Source: Dechloromonas hankyongensis
GTDB lineage: Bacteria; Pseudomonadota; Gammaproteobacteria; Burkholderiales; Rhodocyclaceae
Length of the DNA: 64,000 nucleotides
Assembly: GCF_022012295.1 (NCBI RefSeq)
Contig: NZ_JAKLTN010000007.1
Span: 1-64,000 of the forward strand
Direction of reading: 5' to 3'
Position numbers and translations under genes: made by a program. Every line of letters starts with the position of its first letter. The first letter of the stretch is position 1. Positions 6,900-14,727 of this stretch are shown here, piece by piece. The notes beneath the pieces were generated by a model. The model saw only the letters and a program-made list of their open reading frames with translations, did no database searches and was not told the DNA's origin.

Positions 6900-9053
6900 T
6901 CAGAAATTGACGCGCAGCGACAGCCAGTGCACGCGGTCAGCCAGGCGATTGATGGTCCGGCCCTGCTGCTGCTCATTGACCATCTGCGAAATGTAGGCCA
7001 GCTCGCCGCCCATCGGGCCAAGGCGGAAGCCCTTGGCCAGACGCCAGTCGATACGCTCGCTGGCATCGATCGGATTGTCGTCGTTACGGCGCCAGCGCAT
7101 CGGCGAAGCCCGGAAGTACATGACCGATGCGGTCACGTCGTAGGGCAGCTTCTGGATCAGCATGGCCGACTGCGAGTGGGTCGGTGCCGAGTCGCGGGTC
7201 TGGCGGACGATTTTCGGCACATTGTTGAAATCGTCGGCGATCCGCGAAACATCCGTGAAATCAGCGGCCACGCAAACCAGCGCATTGCCGTACATTAAGC
7301 GGGTAGAATCGAACGGTCGCCAATCGAGCTGGTATTCATAGCCGTGGATGTGGACATTTTCGATATTGGCTGCCGAATCCGCCCGGCCATTGGGATAAAT
7401 GGCGAAATTGACCGCATTGTTCCGCAGCCCGTTGGACTCCTTGTCGTCCGGCGTGTTCGTCGGCAAAGCCAGCGGCAATATCTGGATATAGTTCGGAATC
7501 CATTCGCTGAACACCCGAACGTCCGCCGTGGCACGGATCGGCTTCAACTCGGCCAGATAGCCCAGTTCGACCGTATCGATACGTTCCGGCCGCACGCCTT
7601 GCGCGTAATAGATGACATCGGTCAGATTGGTGGGGTTGGTACCGTAAGAATCCCGCGTTTGCGCATACCCCGACGTCTCGTACAAACTCGGGTTGCGGTG
7701 AGCCCGCGAAGCCGCCAGGCGCAGGGTATGGCCGGGCGCGATGTGCACGTTGACGCTGGTGCGCGGATCGAACATGCCGCCGGTAATGTTGTCATGTTCG
7801 TAACTCGCCCCCAGATTGAAGATCACAGGGTCGACCGGGCGATATTCCATATTGCCGAACACGCGATAGGCAAACCGGCCTTTCCGGTCGAGCGACGAGA
7901 ATTGCGCAACGGATTGCACGGCGGTCGATTTCAGTCCACTGCCCCACATCAGGCGCAGATTTTGTAGCGGTGCCAGGAGATGCTCGAATTCGAGTTCATG
8001 CTGCTTGGAACGCCCGCCCGGATCGATCGGCAGCTGAAATGCTACCGACGCCGGCGCCACACGATTGGTGTTGAAACTGACGCCGCGCAGGGCCAGCGAG
8101 TAGGCCCAGTCTTCGGTATAGCCGTAGCGCAGCTTGATGTCTTCCTTGGCCGATAGCGTGCGCCGCCAGAGGACATTGAAGGCGGTCGACGACTGCTCCA
8201 GATTGCGGATCGGATCGGACGTCGGACGATCCGGACGGCCGTACTGCGACATGTCGCGGGCAAAGGTACCGGTCAGTTGCAGTTCGTCGCGGTCGCTCAG
8301 CGGAATGTCGGCCCGCAGGTCGAACAGCTGCGACTGGCGGTTATCCGGAGAAGCGACCCACTGGTTGCTATAGAAACCATACTGGAAGCCGTCGTCCTGG
8401 AACGAGCGCGCCGTGAAACGGACGTTGGCGTCGCCGACACTGCCGCCCCAGCGCAGGACTTCGTCGCGTATCCCGTTGTTGCCGTGGTTGGCCGACACCG
8501 TCCAGCCCTTGGTCAGGGCCGGATCGGTCGTGATGATATTGACCACGCCCATGAAGGCGTTGGAACCATAGGAAATGGTGTTCGAACCGCGAATGACCTC
8601 GATGCGCTCGATATTCTCCAGCGCCACCGGCAACAGGTTCCAATTGACGCCGGACTTGAACAGCGGCGAATACTGCGAGCGGCCATCGACCAGCACCTGC
8701 ACGCGCGGCCCGTATTCTTCGCTGGACAAGCCGTAGCTCAACCCGTGATAGGCGACGATGGCCGGATCCTGGTTGTGCGAAGTGACCTGGAAACCGGGTA
8801 CCAGACGCAGCAGATCCTCCACCGTGCGCATACCCGAGGCGCGAATCATTTCCTGGTCGATGACCGTGACCGACGCCGGCGTTTCGGAAAGCTGCTGGGG
8901 CAAACGACTGACGGAAGCGACGACGGGCAGGCTGGAGAAGAAGACATCCTCTTCGTCTGCCTGCGCCGGACAAGCCATCGCGACGCCCAGCAGCACAGGC
9001 AAACGCGGAGAAAACAGCGCGGAAAGGAGAGTCTTGGTATTCACGGCATCCAT
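6900..9053 (-). CDS. TonB-dependent outer membrane receptor
   Basis: A 717-residue receptor. The signal peptide covers about 1-32 (hydrophobic core, AQA cleavage). The plug domain (about 45-165) has SETPASVTVIDQEMI, the VEDLLRLVPGFQV motif, VQVLVDGR and IERIEVIRGSNTISYGSNAFMGVVNIIT. The rest is the 22-strand barrel, ending SLRVNF with the terminal Phe needed by the BAM machinery. The substrate is unknown: siderophore, vitamin B12 and copper receptors all share this outline, and no neighbouring transport or chelatase gene narrows it. It is alone on its strand, with an AT-rich 136-nt leader (9054-9189) after mscS. No Fur-like box is evident. Confidence 0.92.
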   Translation of the reverse strand: MDAVNTKTLLSALFSPRLPVLLGVAMACPAQADEEDVFFSSLPVVASVSRLPQQLSETPASVTVIDQEMIRASGMRTVEDLLRLVPGFQVTSHNQDPAIVAYHGLSYGLSSEEYGPRVQVLVDGRSQYSPLFKSGVNWNLLPVALENIERIEVIRGSNTISYGSNAFMGVVNIITTDPALTKGWTVSANHGNNGIRDEVLRWGGSVGDANVRFTARSFQDDGFQYGFYSNQWVASPDNRQSQLFDLRADIPLSDRDELQLTGTFARDMSQYGRPDRPTSDPIRNLEQSSTAFNVLWRRTLSAKEDIKLRYGYTEDWAYSLALRGVSFNTNRVAPASVAFQLPIDPGGRSKQHELEFEHLLAPLQNLRLMWGSGLKSTAVQSVAQFSSLDRKGRFAYRVFGNMEYRPVDPVIFNLGASYEHDNITGGMFDPRTSVNVHIAPGHTLRLAASRAHRNPSLYETSGYAQTRDSYGTNPTNLTDVIYYAQGVRPERIDTVELGYLAELKPIRATADVRVFSEWIPNYIQILPLALPTNTPDDKESNGLRNNAVNFAIYPNGRADSAANIENVHIHGYEYQLDWRPFDSTRLMYGNALVCVAADFTDVSRIADDFNNVPKIVRQTRDSAPTHSQSAMLIQKLPYDVTASVMYFRASPMRWRRNDDNPIDASERIDWRLAKGFRLGPMGGELAYISQMVNEQQQGRTINRLADRVHWLSLRVNF

Positions 9054-9189
9054 TCAACAAGCCGGCTCCAAGACGATCCTGGCTAGCCCGCGGTCACTCC
9101 GTTTAAACATCTGTGGCCGGCGCGCATTTTAACAAAATTTGACAAATTTGAACCTAGGATAAAGGCTAGGTCCACACCGCCTGGAGGGC

Positions 9190-10449
9190 TTATGCACCGG
9201 GAATCAGACGCACTTCGCGCTGCGGAAACGGGATCGCGATACCGTGTTCCTTAAAGGCGCGCCAGATGGCGAAATTGACATCGGAAACGATATTGCCCTT
9301 GCCCTCCTCGGGATCGTCGATCCAGAAGCCAAGTTCGAGATTGATGGCGCTGTCGGCGAACTGTGCCAGGAAGACCTTGGGTGCCGGATCGTCCATCGCT
9401 CGGGGATGGGCCTGCGCCACCTCGGTCATTAGGCGGCAGGCCAGGTCGAGGTCGCTGTCGTAGGCGACGCCAACGCTTGTCGCCAGCCGTATCCGGGTAT
9501 TGGAATAAGTCTGGTTCTGGACCGTCGAGCCGATCAGCGTTTCGTTCGGCACGATGTACTCGCTGCCGCCCGGATGCTTGAGCACCGTATAGCGCGTCGT
9601 GATCTGCGTCACCTCGCCGCTGTCGCTGCCGACTTGCACGATGTTGCCGATGCGGATGGAACGATCGAGCAGGATGATGAAGCCGGACACGTAGTTGCTG
9701 GCGATCTTCTGCAGACCGAAGCCGAGACCGACGCCGAGCGCGCCGGTGAATACCGACAGCGCGGTCATGTCTATGCCGACCAGCGCCAGGCTGGTCAGGA
9801 TGGCCACCACGGTCAGCGCCGCCTTGGCAACCCGCACCCCGACGATGCGCAGGTTGGCGTCCAGCGTCTGGACGCGCATCAGCCTAGCCTCGATCACGCC
9901 GGCAATCCACAGCGCAAAGACGACCGTCAGGAAAATGGTGGCGATGCCGCGCAGCACGGTCCACAGGTCGACCTGCTGCTTGCCGACGTGGAACTGCACG
10001 CTCTCCATCGCATCGATGACGAAGGGCGCCAGATCGGTGATGTAGAGGGCCAGCCAGCCCCATACTGTGACCGCGATGATGCGCTCCCAGGCGGTGAGCC
10101 AGGTGGCACGCGGGAAAGCCTGGCGCAGCACGAAAACGACGCCGCGCACCAGGGCCAGCGAACCGAGCAGGGGCATGGCCAGCTTGAGCAGGTTGAGGCG
10201 CATGAAGGACCCGAGGGTACCCAGCGCCACCCCGGTCAGCAGCATGCCGGTCAGCGGAAAAACCAGACGGGCACCGGCATCGGACAAGCGCCCCGCCCCC
10301 TCTTCGTGACGGCTGTGCCACCAGCGGGCGATCAACAGCGCCGAGCCGATGCAGGCGACCAGCGCGACGACCTGCCAGATGAAGCCCGGATCGCGGACAT
10401 CGTCCAGCAGGTCGTTGATCAGGCGCAGGGCCTGGCTTTTCTCGTTCAT
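9190..10449 (-). CDS. Mechanosensitive ion channel, MscS family
   Basis: A 419-residue inner-membrane channel. Four to five hydrophobic helices occupy residues 20-200; the pore-lining helix is in VFTGALGVGLGFGLQKIASNYVSGFIILLDRSIRIG, followed by the MscS beta domain (VGSDSGEVTQITTRYTVLKHPGGSEYIVPNE) and a mixed alpha/beta C-terminus ending in a region like IPFPQREVRLI. Such channels open on membrane tension to release solutes in hypo-osmotic shock. It is the last gene of the dedA-to-mscS operon; its ATG overlaps the rsmB-like stop by 4 nt. It is longer than E. coli MscS (286) and closer to YbdG/YnaI-type paralogues. Confidence 0.92.
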   Translation of the reverse strand: MNEKSQALRLINDLLDDVRDPGFIWQVVALVACIGSALLIARWWHSRHEEGAGRLSDAGARLVFPLTGMLLTGVALGTLGSFMRLNLLKLAMPLLGSLALVRGVVFVLRQAFPRATWLTAWERIIAVTVWGWLALYITDLAPFVIDAMESVQFHVGKQQVDLWTVLRGIATIFLTVVFALWIAGVIEARLMRVQTLDANLRIVGVRVAKAALTVVAILTSLALVGIDMTALSVFTGALGVGLGFGLQKIASNYVSGFIILLDRSIRIGNIVQVGSDSGEVTQITTRYTVLKHPGGSEYIVPNETLIGSTVQNQTYSNTRIRLATSVGVAYDSDLDLACRLMTEVAQAHPRAMDDPAPKVFLAQFADSAINLELGFWIDDPEEGKGNIVSDVNFAIWRAFKEHGIAIPFPQREVRLIPGA

Positions 10450-11708
10450 GCCTTGCGTTCCAGCGCCGCGGCAAAGAAGCCGTCGGTATTGTGCTTATGC
10501 GGCAGCAGGCGCAGCACGTCGCCGTCGCAGGCGATGCCTTGCCTGGCCAGCACAGCGGAAGCCGGCAGCAGCGTGAATTCGGGGTGCTTGTCGAGGAAGG
10601 CACCGACGATGGCGTCGTTTTCGGCACTGAGCAGGCTGCACGTGGCATAGACCAGGCGGCCGCCGGGCCGGACCAGCGTCGCCGCCGCTTCGAGTATCGA
10701 GGCCTGCTTGACGGTCAGCTCGGTCACCGAGGTCTCATTCTGCCGCCATTTCAGGTCCGGGTTGCGACGCAGCGTGCCGAGACCGGAACACGGCGCATCG
10801 ACCAGTACGCGGTCGGCCTTGCCGGCCAGGCGCTTGATCTTCTGGTCGCGCTCGTGCTCGATGCGGCCCGGATGGACATTGGACAGGCCAGAACGGGCCA
10901 GACGCGGTTTCAGGTTAACCAGGCGCTTGTCGGACACGTCGAAGGCATAGAGGCGGCCAGTATTGCGCATCAGCGCGCCGAGCAGCAGGGTTTTGCCGCC
11001 AGCGCCGGCGCAGAAATCGACGACCATTTCGCCGCGTTTCGGTTCGAGCAGGAAACCGAGCAACTGGCTGCCCTCGTCTTGCACCTCGAAAGCGCCATCC
11101 AGGAAGAGCGGATGCTTGGCCAGCGCCGGCTTGTCGCGCAAGCGGACAGCGAGCGGAGACAAGGCACCGGGTGCCGCGGTGATATCGTCGGCCGCCAGTT
11201 TCGCGAGCACCGTCTCGCGGTCGGCCTTCAGCGTATTGACGCGCAGGTCGAGCGGCGCCGACTGGTTCATCGCCCGGGCCAGAGCCAGCGTTTCGTCGGC
11301 CCCGAACTGCTGCTCGAGGCGTGCGTACAGCCATTCCGGCAGGTCGCAGCGAACGGCCGGCGGCAGCTCGGCTTCCGGCATGGCCTTGGCGGCGGCCAGC
11401 CATTCCTCTTCGCTAGCCTTGAGTACCGGCGCCAGTTCGCGCTGGCTCCAGCCGCGCACCAGGGCCAGCGTGGCGAGCAGGCGGCGACGGTCGGACAGTT
11501 GGCCGGCACAGCGCGCTTCGATGCTCCGCCCTCGGCGCAGCACGGCAAATACCGTCTCGGCGACGAAGGCCCGATCGGCATGGCCGAGTTGGCGATGCTC
11601 GCGGAAATAGCGCGACACGACAGCATCGGCCGGATGATCGAAACGCAGCAACTGGCCGAGAACGGCCTCGGCGTGGGCGAAGAGGGCTGGGGTGAAGCGG
11701 GCTTTCAT
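10446..11708 (-). CDS. rsmB: RsmB/NOP-family 16S rRNA m5C methyltransferase
   Basis: A 420-residue SAM-dependent RNA methyltransferase that makes 5-methylcytosine, most likely in 16S rRNA. The N-terminal NusB-like helical region covers about 1-135. The Rossmann domain has the SAM motif VDFCAGAGGKTLLLGAL, the DAPCSGLGTLRRNPDLKW motif IV, and YATCSLLSAEND motif VI. The two cysteines of PCS and TCS are the release and nucleophile residues of this family. It overlaps its neighbours on both sides by 4 nt. Exact target (position 967 as in RsmB, or another) cannot be assigned from sequence; the symbol is the closest match. Confidence 0.85.
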   Translation of the reverse strand: MKARFTPALFAHAEAVLGQLLRFDHPADAVVSRYFREHRQLGHADRAFVAETVFAVLRRGRSIEARCAGQLSDRRRLLATLALVRGWSQRELAPVLKASEEEWLAAAKAMPEAELPPAVRCDLPEWLYARLEQQFGADETLALARAMNQSAPLDLRVNTLKADRETVLAKLAADDITAAPGALSPLAVRLRDKPALAKHPLFLDGAFEVQDEGSQLLGFLLEPKRGEMVVDFCAGAGGKTLLLGALMRNTGRLYAFDVSDKRLVNLKPRLARSGLSNVHPGRIEHERDQKIKRLAGKADRVLVDAPCSGLGTLRRNPDLKWRQNETSVTELTVKQASILEAAATLVRPGGRLVYATCSLLSAENDAIVGAFLDKHPEFTLLPASAVLARQGIACDGDVLRLLPHKHNTDGFFAAALERKA

Positions 11709-12685
11709 GGAGTTCCTAATTCGGTGGCGATCTGTTCGAAAACGTCGCCTTTCTTGTCGGTAAAACGTATTTTAACCGGCAAACGATGATGGTCGAGCGC
11801 CAGCCAGATTTCCGTGACGCTATCGGTCATGGCGCGCAGGTGCAGGGTGCGAAAGCGGCCGGCCGGCGTGTCAATCTCTTCCTCGCCGAGCGAATCGAGG
11901 GCGTAGCGCTCGTATTTCTTGCCGGTAACCACCCCGAGCGTGGCACCCGATTCCGGCTGGCGGACGTAGGCGAGGTGGTAGTTCAGGGACAGGATGTCCT
12001 GGGTACCGGGCAGTATCGGCCGCACCTGGCCGTCGCGCGAGAGCAGGACCTGCGGCGACGACCAGTCGAAATCGGCATTCTCGTTGGCGTCCTTGCCGTT
12101 TTTCCGGCTCAGGTAGTGTTCGGGCTGCAGGCCGCCGGCTACCAGGCGCCCGCGGCTTTCGTTCTCGAAGCGGACGGTCTTGAACAAGGCAGCCAGACCG
12201 CTGGTTTCGGTCACGCCGTACAGCCGGTAGTGGCCGTCCTCGGTAAACTCCCAGCGATGCTCGGCGCGGCCGATCTGGAAACCGCTGGTTCCCATGCAGA
12301 TGATGAAGCGGATGACGCCATGGGCCGGCAGCAGAGGCTTGACCGGTTCCGGCGGCGGTTTGGCAGCGTCAGCCGTAGCCGGCTCCGCCGTTGACTCGTC
12401 GACCGGCACCGGAACTTCGGGTTCGACCGGCGTGGTCGGGGCAGTCGGGCTCGGCTTGGCGCGGACCAGCGGCGCCGGTTTTGCCTTGGGTCGTGGCCTG
12501 ACTGGCGGTTTGGACTCCGGCTTGCTGTCGGCCGGTGCCTTGGCAGCAGGCGGCGGCTGCAGTTCGGCGTGAAGGGTAACTGGCTCGTCCGTGGCGCCGC
12601 CGAACAGTTCAACATCGGTCCCGAACAGGGTGGCGGCGTGGATGCCCAGCGAAGCCGCCAGCGCCAGGACGATGGCGATCGGCAT
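11705..12685 (-). CDS. DUF3108 protein with proline-rich periplasmic linker
   Basis: A 326-residue protein. A single N-terminal hydrophobic helix (3-20) is followed by a long Pro/Ala/Lys-rich segment (about 42-115, repeated KP, RPK and PTAP) that recalls TonB and TolA periplasm-spanning linkers. The C-terminal domain (about 120-326) matches DUF3108, a beta-rich family with HYRLYGVTETSGLAALFKT, DILSLNYHLAY and TPAGRFRTLHL. The function is not established; DUF3108 domains are often predicted to be exported. It lies between purN (6-nt gap) and the rsmB-like gene (4-nt overlap), a neighbourhood common in betaproteobacteria. Confidence 0.8.
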   Translation of the reverse strand: MPIAIVLALAASLGIHAATLFGTDVELFGGATDEPVTLHAELQPPPAAKAPADSKPESKPPVRPRPKAKPAPLVRAKPSPTAPTTPVEPEVPVPVDESTAEPATADAAKPPPEPVKPLLPAHGVIRFIICMGTSGFQIGRAEHRWEFTEDGHYRLYGVTETSGLAALFKTVRFENESRGRLVAGGLQPEHYLSRKNGKDANENADFDWSSPQVLLSRDGQVRPILPGTQDILSLNYHLAYVRQPESGATLGVVTGKKYERYALDSLGEEEIDTPAGRFRTLHLRAMTDSVTEIWLALDHHRLPVKIRFTDKKGDVFEQIATELGTP

Positions 12686-12691
12686 GAAGAC

Positions 12692-13339
12692 CTAGCGCAG
12701 CACCGGCGAGATGAAGGCAGCACCGTCGGCCAGCTCGGCCGCCAGCCGCACCCGGCCCTTGTCCAGAGTCAGCTTGTCCTCGGCAAACCAGCGCACGGCC
12801 TGCGGATAGATCTTGTGCTCCTGGACCAGGATGCGCGCCGCCAGGCTGGCTTCACTATCACCATCGAGGACCGGCACGGCGGCTTGGATGATGACTGGGC
12901 CGTGATCCAGCGTCGGCGTCACGAAATGGACGGTGCACCCGTGGATGCGCACCCCTTCCTCCAGCGCCCGCTGGTGGGTGTGCAGGCCGGGGAAGGATGG
13001 CAGCAGCGAGGGGTGGATGTTCATCAGTCGCCCTTCGTAATGGCGCACGAAACCTTCGCTCAGGATGCGCATGAAGCCGGCGAGCACCACCAGGTCGGGG
13101 GAAAAGCCGTCGATGCACTCGGCCAGCGCGGCGTCGAAGGCTTCGCGCCCGGCGAAGGCCTTGTGGTCGATGTAATGGGTGGCGATACCGGCTTTCGCCG
13201 CCGTCTCCAGACCCAGGGCATCGGGCCGGTTGCTGATCACGGCAGCGATGTTGACGGGCAGATTGCCGGCATCGCGGGCGGCGATCAACGCCTCCATGTT
13301 GCTGCCGCGGCCGGAAATCAGGATGACGATATTCTTCAT
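12692..13339 (-). CDS. purN: Phosphoribosylglycinamide formyltransferase 1
   Basis: A 215-residue GAR transformylase that moves a formyl group from 10-formyl-THF to GAR in purine synthesis. It shows the GAR-binding loop SGRGSNMEALI at 8-18, LAGFMRIL, the catalytic HPSLLPSFPG (Asn/His pair region), HGCTVHFVTPTLDHGPVI with the catalytic His and Asp. Length is typical (about 212). ATG 13339 overlaps the lipoprotein stop by 4 nt. purM, the next-but-one enzyme, is 5.2 kb away on the same strand but in a different operon. Confidence 0.97.
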   Translation of the reverse strand: MKNIVILISGRGSNMEALIAARDAGNLPVNIAAVISNRPDALGLETAAKAGIATHYIDHKAFAGREAFDAALAECIDGFSPDLVVLAGFMRILSEGFVRHYEGRLMNIHPSLLPSFPGLHTHQRALEEGVRIHGCTVHFVTPTLDHGPVIIQAAVPVLDGDSEASLAARILVQEHKIYPQAVRWFAEDKLTLDKGRVRLAAELADGAAFISPVLR

Positions 13340-14043
13340 TTCAAAAAACTCACCGGTAGGAAAATGGTGCTGACCACGGTCTGGGTCAGCCGGGAAAGGC
13401 CGCGGCCGTTGCGGTCGGCGACGACCTTGGCCATGAAGTCGAGCAGGCCCATGACACGGCCGAATTCGCGTTCGAAGGACAGGTTGCGGTTAGCCGGGTC
13501 GAGTTCGTTGGAGAGCAGGAACAGTTCGCCGGCGGCATTACGGTCGTGGCCGAGCTTCCACACCGCGACGTCCATGTTGCGTGCCGAATTGTAGAGCTTG
13601 GTTTCGTTGAGGCTGTCGAGGATGTAGAACTCCTCCTTGTGCTCGTAGGCGGCGTCGACCATGGTCAACAGCCCGAACATCAGGGCAGCGACCCGGTCGC
13701 CGGTGTAGGCCTCATTGAAGGCGAGCGACGCCGCCTGCCCTTCGCGCAGGCCGTTCAGTTCCGGCCAGCGCTGATAGTGGCGTGTCCGCAAGCGCTCCAG
13801 GGCGGCCTCGCGGCTGGGCTGGCCGGCCTTTTTCCACTCCTTGGGATTGCGCTTGTAGAGCTTGTCGGCGATCAGCAGCAGGCTATCGACCACCTCGCTG
13901 CGATTGGTGTCGGCGATGCGATCGATCTCGGTCTTGGCCAGGTATTTGACATCGACCGTCGTATCGCTGCGCCCGTCCTTGCCCAGCTTCGTCGAGCAGG
14001 CCGCCGCCAGGATCAGGGCGAGGAGGACGGCCAGTCCGCGCAT
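13336..14043 (-). CDS. Predicted lipoprotein, unknown function
   Basis: A 235-residue exported protein. MRGLAVLLALILAAACS forms a short signal peptide with a lipobox-like AAAC, making Cys16 the likely lipid-modified residue; Ala at -3 is less common than Leu. The mature part is mostly helical and soluble (DRIADTNRSEVVDSLLLIADKLYKRNPKEW, then a long charged region). I do not recognise a named domain. The start at 14043 shares one base with the dedA stop (TGATG) and is favoured over an upstream in-frame extension lying wholly inside dedA. Its 3' end overlaps purN by 4 nt. Confidence 0.75.
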   Translation of the reverse strand: MRGLAVLLALILAAACSTKLGKDGRSDTTVDVKYLAKTEIDRIADTNRSEVVDSLLLIADKLYKRNPKEWKKAGQPSREAALERLRTRHYQRWPELNGLREGQAASLAFNEAYTGDRVAALMFGLLTMVDAAYEHKEEFYILDSLNETKLYNSARNMDVAVWKLGHDRNAAGELFLLSNELDPANRNLSFEREFGRVMGLLDFMAKVVADRNGRGLSRLTQTVVSTIFLPVSFLK

Positions 14044-14684
14044 CAGGCGGCCTTGCTCTTCACGTAGCCGATGCCGACGGGAACCAGCGAAAAGACGATG
14101 ATGCCGACGATGATCAGCGACAGGTTGGCCTTGACCCACGGGATGTTGCCCAGCCAGTAGCCGGCCAGGCATAGCGAAACCACCCAGCCCAGCGCACCGA
14201 TGAGGTTGAACAGCGTGAAGCGGGCGTAGCTCATCGAACCGATGCCGGCGACGAACGGGGCGAAGGTGCGGAACAGAGGCAGGAAGCGGGAAATGACCAG
14301 GGTCTTGCCGCCGTGCTTTTCATAGAAGGCGTGGGTCTTGACCAGCGCGTCGCGGTTGAAGAAACGGGAGTTTTCCCAGTGGAAGACCTTGGGACCGAGA
14401 AAGCGCCCGATCTGGTAATTGACCGTGTTGCCGAGCACCGCCGCCACGCTCAGTACGCCGATCAGCGTGGCGATATCCATGCCGCCCTCGCCGATTGCGG
14501 CCAGCGCACCGGCCACGAAGAGCAGCGAATCGCCGGGCAGGAAGGGGGTGACCACGAAGCCTGTCTCGGCGAAGACGATGAAGAACAGGATGCCGTAGAT
14601 CCACAGCCCGTACTGCTGCACCATGACCGCCAGATGCTTGTCGAGGTGAAGGACGATGTCGATGAATTGGGTCAGCAGTTCCAT
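14043..14684 (-). CDS. DedA-family membrane protein
   Basis: A 213-residue polytopic inner-membrane protein of the DedA/Tvp38/VTT superfamily, members of which flip phospholipids or undecaprenyl phosphate. Motifs: ETGFVVTPFLPGDSLLF (membrane-embedded Glu and Pro-Gly-Asp), GRFLGPKVF, and the re-entrant helix VISRFLPLFRTFAPFVAGIGSM with two functional Arg. Four to five TM helices. First gene of a six-gene leftward operon. The divergent mutL gene begins 43 nt away, and a palindromic ATTATAAT at 14714-14721 can serve as -10 for both. No SD precedes the ATG. Confidence 0.92.
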   Translation of the reverse strand: MELLTQFIDIVLHLDKHLAVMVQQYGLWIYGILFFIVFAETGFVVTPFLPGDSLLFVAGALAAIGEGGMDIATLIGVLSVAAVLGNTVNYQIGRFLGPKVFHWENSRFFNRDALVKTHAFYEKHGGKTLVISRFLPLFRTFAPFVAGIGSMSYARFTLFNLIGALGWVVSLCLAGYWLGNIPWVKANLSLIIVGIIVFSLVPVGIGYVKSKAA

Positions 14685-14713
14685 GCGGCGGGCCGGGCTT
14701 TGGAGAAGGCCGC

Positions 14714-14721
14714 ATTATAAT
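14714..14721. promoter_or_regulatory. Palindromic shared -10 for dedA and mutL
   Basis: ATTATAAT is its own reverse complement and contains TATAAT on both strands. Rightward, TATAAT 14716-14721 puts the transcription start at or beside the mutL ATG (14728), implying a leaderless message. Leftward, it gives a start near 14707 and a leader of about 23 nt before dedA. No -35 hexamer is clear on either side. Confidence 0.5.
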
Positions 14722-14727
14722 CCGCCC

